NCBI GenBank assembly: GCA_965226545.1
Contig: OZ245364.1
Coordinates: 744,001-808,000 of the forward strand
Reading direction: 5' to 3'
DNA from: JAHRAW01 sp965226545
Lineage (GTDB): Bacteria; Pseudomonadota; Gammaproteobacteria; Arenicellales; Poriferihabitantaceae
Length of the DNA stretch: 64,000 nucleotides
Each line of letters starts with the position of its first letter. The first letter of the stretch is position 1. Shown here in pieces: positions 59,611 to 64,000 of the stretch. The notes under the pieces are model-generated. The model was not told the DNA's origin. It did not search any database and saw nothing but the letters and a program-made list of their open reading frames with translations. A program made the position numbers and the translations under genes.

Positions 59611-60264
59611 TCAATCGCCGTCGCCGTCTTGCGCGACTCTTGTTTTTAACCCGAGAAAGCCGACAAGCATGCCAATGACGGTGAAAATCAAAAGCAACAC
59701 ATAGGCTGTAACATAATCGTCCGCCGTTAAGTTTATTACGTCCAGATGCACCAAGTGTCGGATGGTTAACAGTATTGCGGCGCAGCACCAGAACCAGCCA
59801 AAAAACCAACTTAACCTGATGTTAGTGCGCGAAATGGAAAAAGGCGGAGGGGTTGACGACGTCCGTTTGGAATCCGAGCGTTGCCCGCTGTAGCCGGAGG
59901 CATCGCCCTTTTTTTGTAAGAGGGCTTCGCGGTATTCCTGCCATCCTTGAGAGCCGTAATTGGTTAATATCCAGGTGCCGGTTACAAATAGGCCGGTAAT
60001 GCACAGAAAAACGGCAAAAAACTGAATCTCTGATTCATGCGAGTTTGCCCCCGCCAACAACAAACTCAAAGCGGCAATTAAGAAACCCTGAAACGTCCCC
60101 ATGTAAGTTGTGCGCGTCCAAGCGAGTCTTACTTCAGACCGAAGTTCGTCTTGTGCGCGCTCGATGTCGCGTTGTGCGTTGCGCCCCAGGCTGCGCTCCC
60201 TTTGCTCCCACCAAGTGGTGCGCGCCGGCCGAGGGGGCGGGACGCCGTCTTTATAACTTACCAT
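59611..60264 (-). CDS. uncharacterised membrane protein with two hairpin pairs
   Basis: A 217-residue protein with a basic, Arg/Glu-rich N-terminus (about residues 10-50), two helices (about 52-102), a polar central loop of about 40 residues rich in Ser/Arg, and two more helices with a short tail. The arrangement would place the central loop on the cytoplasmic face. I do not recognise the family. Its leader carries a motif shared with two other genes of this cluster. The GC content is lower than in the housekeeping genes, hinting at acquired DNA. Confidence 0.6.
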   Translation of the reverse strand: MVSYKDGVPPPRPARTTWWEQRERSLGRNAQRDIERAQDELRSEVRLAWTRTTYMGTFQGFLIAALSLLLAGANSHESEIQFFAVFLCITGLFVTGTWILTNYGSQGWQEYREALLQKKGDASGYSGQRSDSKRTSSTPPPFSISRTNIRLSWFFGWFWCCAAILLTIRHLVHLDVINLTADDYVTAYVLLLIFTVIGMLVGFLGLKTRVAQDGDGD

Positions 60265-60312
60265 TTTGTTTCACCCCGTTGATGTTGTTGTAAAAGCGAC
60301 GCCCGCCTTGTA

Positions 60313-60747
60313 TTAAGCGTGTTGTTTTTGCCAAGCGTAACGATTGTCGCGTCGACCATTGCGGGTAATGACAAATTCGCGTTTGTCATAAAACAGCATT
60401 TCCTGCAGCATCGCGCCGACATCTTCCGTCGCTTTGTCGTGCGTGTCGCCGTTCACTTTCCCCCCTTCGTTGTCGCGCGCTTCGATTTCGTGAAAATGCC
60501 ACGCGAGGTAGTAGGTGTAGATTTCCTGCAATGGTGTGCCGTACCAATCGGCATTAACGCCGCCAAACAAATCCCTAATCGCAAATTCTTCCTCGCCGCG
60601 CGTCGCGCACCAGCAATACACGGCGCCTTGCAAAGTGGCGTGAATTACCCTTCGCGCATGCTCCGGTGAAACATGCTCGCGGATGTAGTCAATCGCCCTT
60701 AATTCATTTTCGGCGACGTCAGACCCGTCAGTTTTCTTAAGCGTCAT
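60313..60747 (-). CDS. uncharacterised soluble protein
   Basis: A 144-residue acidic protein without membrane segments, signal peptide or repeats. It contains RVIHATLQGAVYCWCATRGEEEF and a C-terminal segment EMLFYDKREFVITRNGRRDN. I do not recognise the family. It starts 48 bases before the membrane protein gene on the same strand, so they may be expressed together. Confidence 0.5.
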   Translation of the reverse strand: MTLKKTDGSDVAENELRAIDYIREHVSPEHARRVIHATLQGAVYCWCATRGEEEFAIRDLFGGVNADWYGTPLQEIYTYYLAWHFHEIEARDNEGGKVNGDTHDKATEDVGAMLQEMLFYDKREFVITRNGRRDNRYAWQKQHA

Positions 60748-60922
60748 TATGAACCCCCATCTCGATTATTAAGCAGAAATCAGGCAAACGCCCGATGCCG
60801 ACCGAGCATTATACGCCAACCGCCCGATGTTTTTGATGTTGCGGGCGGGGGTATCTGGTATGGTTGTGGTTCGCCCGTCGTTCGCGGCGGCTTTTGTAAC
60901 TTAACTTTTATAGGTGGACGTT

Positions 60923-61396
60923 ATGATTAAAACAGCGATTGCGTTAAGCGGGCGTGGAGGTTCGGGGAAAACCCCGACAATTAAACAAGCGGCGGATTTG
61001 TTTGAGAAGAGGCGAGGAGTCACGCGCGAGTCGATTAGAGAAATAAGGAAAAGGCATTCAGAGTCCCCCGATATACTCGATGTGTTTTGGGTTAATTCCC
61101 CCAAACTTAAAGTCGGGTTCGCGAGTGATTGTGACATCGACGACGAGAAATATTGGGATGAATTGAAAAGTAAAAAATGTGACATTGTTGTTTGCGCAGT
61201 TCATGTCAGAGACAGAACCGCCAAAAATTTAGACGGTTGGTGCAAGCGCAATAAATTCCAGTCGATATGGATTAAACAAATGGCGATAACAATGTACGAC
61301 GAAAAAAATGCGCTTAAACCTTTCGAAGAGCAAAACAAGTTAATGGCGGAGTTAATCAATTGGCTTTTGGGTGTCGAGATACAGATGCGAAGTTAA
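60923..61396 (+). CDS. small P-loop protein
   Basis: A 157-residue protein starting at ATG 60923, ten bases after an AGGTGG element. It has a P-loop near its start: IALSGRGGSGKTPTIKQAADLF. A Walker-B-like CDIVVCAVHVRD follows at about residue 90. The size and the RGGSGK pattern resemble ParA-like or kinase-type small NTPases, but no family is clear. It is on the plus strand, opposite to its neighbours, and convergent with the membrane protein at 61436-62422. Confidence 0.6.
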   Translation: MIKTAIALSGRGGSGKTPTIKQAADLFEKRRGVTRESIREIRKRHSESPDILDVFWVNSPKLKVGFASDCDIDDEKYWDELKSKKCDIVVCAVHVRDRTAKNLDGWCKRNKFQSIWIKQMAITMYDEKNALKPFEEQNKLMAELINWLLGVEIQMRS

Positions 61397-61401
61397 CCAA
61401 C

Positions 61402-61423
61402 GGGGCGGATGAAAATCCGCCCC
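61402..61423. terminator. inverted repeat between convergent genes
   Basis: GGGGCGGATGAAAATCCGCCCC is an eight-base stem with a short loop between convergent genes. There is no long T-run on either side. It shares the GGGCGGAT...TCCGCCC stem with the hairpin at 59583-59602. Confidence 0.5.
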
Positions 61424-61435
61424 TGCGCTACCAAA

Positions 61436-62422
61436 TCAATCGGCTTTGCTATTCACCCGTTTGTAAAACGCTTTGGTTTGGCGTTCATATTCAGCAATCA
61501 AACGCGCGTCACCGTCAAAGAAATTATTGATTGCGGTTTGTTCATCACTGTTTTCTGATGGCGTGTCAAATTGGCAACCGCCAAAATCAATATTGAGTTC
61601 ATTCCCATAATGCGTGTCGTGCATCGCGCAAATATCCGCATACTTGATTTTTACGGTGGTGCTGGTGAATTCTTGTCCGCTTAAATCCAGATTGGTTAAG
61701 TCGGTTTTCCTGTCGGCGTATTTTTTCAGCCAATGCAACATGTGCGGTGCGTAAGACCATCGATAGTTTTTCGCAATAAGACGTTTATTCTCGCGCGAGT
61801 TGCCTTGACCGCGTTTTAAGCATTTGACAAATGCGATGCGTATCTCTTTATTGAACACACTGGTCGCGCGGGAAATCCGCCAACACATTTGCGTCGCCAT
61901 CTCGATGTTAACCGGCTTCCCGCTTGCGATGAGAGTCATTGCCACCCCAAGATTGGCTTGGTGAATTCGTTGTCGTGCATCTATGGTTCGAAACAGCCAC
62001 AAGACAAAAAATGTCAGTACGGTAAGTATGATGTGACCGTTGTCAAACGGATACGATTTGAAAATGTCGATGACGCCGCCCAAGTTCTCCGGGTTGAATT
62101 TGTAAAGCCAACGAATTTGGGCAAGAATTAGCCCCCCTAAAATAAGGGCGCGCACATTTTTATTATCGAGCATTCGCTCAAGCCACCAGAAAAATTGGTG
62201 GCATGAACGTTTGTACCACAGGTGGATAGCAACAAGCATGGCGAGCAACAACAGTAGGTTGAGATATTTATCAATGCTGTCGTTAACTCCAAGCGCATCG
62301 CCCAGAAAAGAAAAATCCGACATGTAAAGAGAGTAGATAACGATGGCAACGCCATACAAAACCCGAAGTTTGAATTCGCGGGTGTAAATCCACTTTTTGC
62401 TGCTTCGTTTAAATATCGCCAT
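61436..62422 (-). CDS. uncharacterised membrane protein, paralogue A
   Basis: A 328-residue protein starting MAIFKRSSKK, with about five membrane segments in the first 150 residues (LRVLYGVAIVIYSLYMSDFSF, LLLLLAMLVAIHLWY, ILTVLTFFVLWLFRTIDARQ). The C-terminal half is soluble. Blocks shared with the protein at 62529-63338 are LWLFRTIDARQRIHQAN, then IAFVKCLKR and a tyrosine/tryptophan helix (YAPHMLHWLKKYADRK). I do not recognise a family. Confidence 0.65.
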   Translation of the reverse strand: MAIFKRSSKKWIYTREFKLRVLYGVAIVIYSLYMSDFSFLGDALGVNDSIDKYLNLLLLLAMLVAIHLWYKRSCHQFFWWLERMLDNKNVRALILGGLILAQIRWLYKFNPENLGGVIDIFKSYPFDNGHIILTVLTFFVLWLFRTIDARQRIHQANLGVAMTLIASGKPVNIEMATQMCWRISRATSVFNKEIRIAFVKCLKRGQGNSRENKRLIAKNYRWSYAPHMLHWLKKYADRKTDLTNLDLSGQEFTSTTVKIKYADICAMHDTHYGNELNIDFGGCQFDTPSENSDEQTAINNFFDGDARLIAEYERQTKAFYKRVNSKAD

Positions 62423-62528
62423 TTGATTTACCCCAACGTTGATGTTTTAAGTTAACGGCGACGGTGTCGCCGCGCGAAATCGGCATCAAACTTTAACCAA
62501 ATCACACAAAGGTGTCTCTTGGCTGTTT
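62423..62528. other. leader shared by the paralogous membrane genes
   Basis: The 60 bases before the paralogue-A ATG closely match the 60 bases before the paralogue-B ATG at 63339-63398 (GTTTAAATATCGCCATTTGA against GTTTAATTATTGCCATTTGA, then TTTTAAGT). The similarity spans the ribosome-binding site and the first codons. Confidence 0.65.
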
Positions 62529-63338
62529 CTAATCTTTGCCGTCCTTTCTGATGTTAATGGCGTTCGTAAGGAGAAAAATTTCAGGTGCAACGCCATCGAA
62601 GTTTAACGTGGCGCAATCGGATTCCACAAAAGACACTCCCCAACGCACTCCAAATACAGGCAACCCATGCAAATCTGGCGTGTAAACTTCAACTTCAGCG
62701 GGCGTTGGCAGTATTTTAACAAGATCCAATCCGCAAATTTTAAACTCCTGATAGTCGCAACGCATTCCGCGCAAATCCGGTTTTTCCGCGTAGTGTCCCT
62801 GCTTGGCAATTAACCATTGCAGAATGTATTGAGCGTAAGTAAACCGAGGATGAATCTCTAATGCAATCGCCGACGCTACGCTGATGTCATTGGGATTGTT
62901 AGCCAAGGAAGCCCGAGGTTTCGACAAGTCCGGTATTGTGGTTTGTTTTTTAAGGCGATTGATAAAAGCGTCGCGGATTTCATCATCAAACGAATTGGTT
63001 TTTGCGGAAACCCGCAACAGAATTTTTACGCCAACGGCTATCACCGCCGGGTGATCATCTTGCGCAAGTTTGTCCATGCCGGCGACAAAATTGCCCTGTT
63101 GGATTTGTTGTTGCGTGTCGTAGGTGCGGAAAAACCACAAGCAAATAAAGACAGGAAGACCAAACAGCACCGGCTCGAGATAATGACCAACCTTGTCACT
63201 GAAATTGAGCCAGCAATCCAGCCAAGGAAAACCCCATTTGGAAAGACAATAGCCGATGCCGGCGGCAAGGAGCAAGGCGGAAAACCTAAGCCCGTGCGAA
63301 TCAATCAATTTTTTACCGCTTCGTTTAATTATTGCCAT
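62529..63338 (-). CDS. uncharacterised membrane protein, paralogue B
   Basis: A 269-residue protein starting MAIIKRSGKK at ATG 63338. It has two to three N-terminal membrane segments, then LWFFRTYDTQQQIQQGNF, an alpha-helical middle with DEIRDAFINRLKKQ, a YAQYILQWLIAKQGHY helix and a beta-rich end (LDLVKILPTPAEVEVYTP). It is clearly paralogous to the protein at 61436-62422, although it has fewer membrane spans. Such pairs suggest a heteromeric or partner-exclusive system. Confidence 0.65.
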   Translation of the reverse strand: MAIIKRSGKKLIDSHGLRFSALLLAAGIGYCLSKWGFPWLDCWLNFSDKVGHYLEPVLFGLPVFICLWFFRTYDTQQQIQQGNFVAGMDKLAQDDHPAVIAVGVKILLRVSAKTNSFDDEIRDAFINRLKKQTTIPDLSKPRASLANNPNDISVASAIALEIHPRFTYAQYILQWLIAKQGHYAEKPDLRGMRCDYQEFKICGLDLVKILPTPAEVEVYTPDLHGLPVFGVRWGVSFVESDCATLNFDGVAPEIFLLTNAINIRKDGKD

Positions 63339-63432
63339 TTGATTCACCTCAACGCTAATGTTTTAAGTAATGACGACGATGCCGCCACGTGAAAGCCGAA
63401 TGATAAATCAATTGGGGTTGGTGCGGGCGAAA

Positions 63433-63456
63433 AAAAGCGGGCTTGCGCCCGCTTTT
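63433..63456. terminator. bidirectional terminator hairpin
   Basis: AAAAGCGGGC-TTGC-GCCCGCTTTT is a perfect inverted repeat with A and T runs on both sides. It would stop transcripts from either direction, between the paralogue-B leader and the partial gene. Confidence 0.75.
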
Positions 63457-63473
63457 CCCAACAATTTGTTTTG

Positions 63474-64000
63474 CTATGAATTGAGTTTCTTTGTAATGTC
63501 TTTAATTGCTTTATTTGCGCAACGTGCTAACTCCACAAATTGGTCATTGCATTCATTCAACATACCTTTTTTAACAATCAATTTGCCTTTTACGTCCTCC
63601 TCTGTTTCGTTGGCGAGTTCGCTAATCACCAAAATTCTTTCCGCTGTGAATGCCTGTGCTAAAAAGTTACAAAATATTTCTGCTTCCTCGGCGCGTAACT
63701 CATCAAAAATAACGCTTGCGGTATTTCGAAAGGATGCGTAGTGACTGCTCCAATGTTGCAGTATCATGGGAATACTGTCGAGAGGACATGTTTCGGCTAA
63801 GCAGTCATCGATTTTCGCAATCGTTTGCTTGGTAATCGCTTGGTAAAAACCAAGAATTACCCACAATTTTTTCACCGCATCCAACTCCCGTTGCAATTTT
63901 GCTATTGCGGTGAGTTTGATGTTGTTTTTGTGCTGCTTATCGGTTTGCCAAATCAATACAATGGCTGCAACTACAATTGCAAAAAAAGAAAGTAAATTGC
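63474..64000 (-). CDS. partial membrane-anchored protein at the right edge
   Basis: The frame is open through the window end. It begins with a hydrophobic stretch (LLSFFAIVVAAIVLIW) followed by about 160 residues of charged helix-rich sequence: LQRELDAVKKLWVILGFYQA and RAEEAEIFCNFLAQAF. One transmembrane anchor with a soluble domain is likely. The true start lies beyond 64000; a TTG at 63956 would drop the anchor. It is not recognisably related to the two paralogous membrane proteins next to it, though the context is the same. Confidence 0.6.
   Translation of the reverse strand, partial: NLLSFFAIVVAAIVLIWQTDKQHKNNIKLTAIAKLQRELDAVKKLWVILGFYQAITKQTIAKIDDCLAETCPLDSIPMILQHWSSHYASFRNTASVIFDELRAEEAEIFCNFLAQAFTAERILVISELANETEEDVKGKLIVKKGMLNECNDQFVELARCANKAIKDITKKLNS

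Overview
The window looks like a chromosomal segment of an uncultured or little-studied gammaproteobacterium of roughly 50-55 % GC, probably aquatic or host-associated. The evidence is gene order and family type: the syntenic block tig-clpP-clpX-lon-hupB-tRNAs-ppiD, the TPR lipoprotein-lolB-ispE operon, ilvE-zinc finger-waaF, and ridA-recG near ubiA and priA. The genus cannot be read from the sequence. Nearly all identifiable genes are intact. Coding regions are GC-rich with strong GCG/GCC/CGC codon preference, while intergenic regions are AT-rich and built of short degenerate repeats.

Layout. 0-7 kb: two tandem MoaD/ThiS-like sulfur-carrier genes around an unknown gene, an EamA exporter, a short MetF, a DUF2237 protein, and the TPR-lolB-ispE operon (outer-membrane lipoprotein insertion plus isoprenoid precursor synthesis). 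7-12 kb: ammonium transporter with a 56-residue membrane partner, then purine catabolism (uraH, uraD, guaD). 11-20 kb: YiiX-like peptidase, FemAB/GNAT-like protein, ilvE, zinc finger, waaF, and a split B12-dependent ribonucleotide reductase (nrdJa/nrdJb) behind two NrdR-box-like sites, then an MFS transporter. 20.9-22.1 kb: an isolated AAA ATPase with a repeat-rich operator-like promoter. 22-34.7 kb: pyk with no ordinary start codon, a metallophosphoesterase, a GST gene interrupted by an amber codon, a membrane protein/two ATP-grasp/MFS gene cluster, a glutamine amidotransferase, thpR, yggX, a PhyH dioxygenase, tag and a second EamA exporter.

34.8-49.3 kb: htpG, four tRNAs (Pro, Arg, His, Leu) behind a sigma-70 promoter, the protein quality-control block (tig, clpP, clpX, lon, hupB, tRNA-Val, tRNA-Asp, ppiD) and pyrC. 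49.3-52.0 kb: an accessory unit of two DGQHR-domain (DndB-like) paralogues and a GIY-YIG protein. 52-59.5 kb: priA, a Nudix hydrolase, ubiA, recG, ridA. 59.6-64 kb: a lower-GC accessory cluster of unrecognised proteins, including two paralogous membrane proteins with near-identical leaders, a P-loop protein and a partial membrane-anchored protein at the right edge.

The most striking genome-scale feature is simple-sequence expansion. It fills many intergenic regions and also inserts low-complexity segments into otherwise conserved proteins (RecG, HtpG, UbiA, Pyk, GuaD, NrdJ, YggX). The best candidates for an undescribed system are the DGQHR/DGQHR/GIY-YIG unit, the right-edge paralogue cluster and the ATP-grasp/MFS cluster. 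No CRISPR array, rRNA, transposase or prophage was seen.
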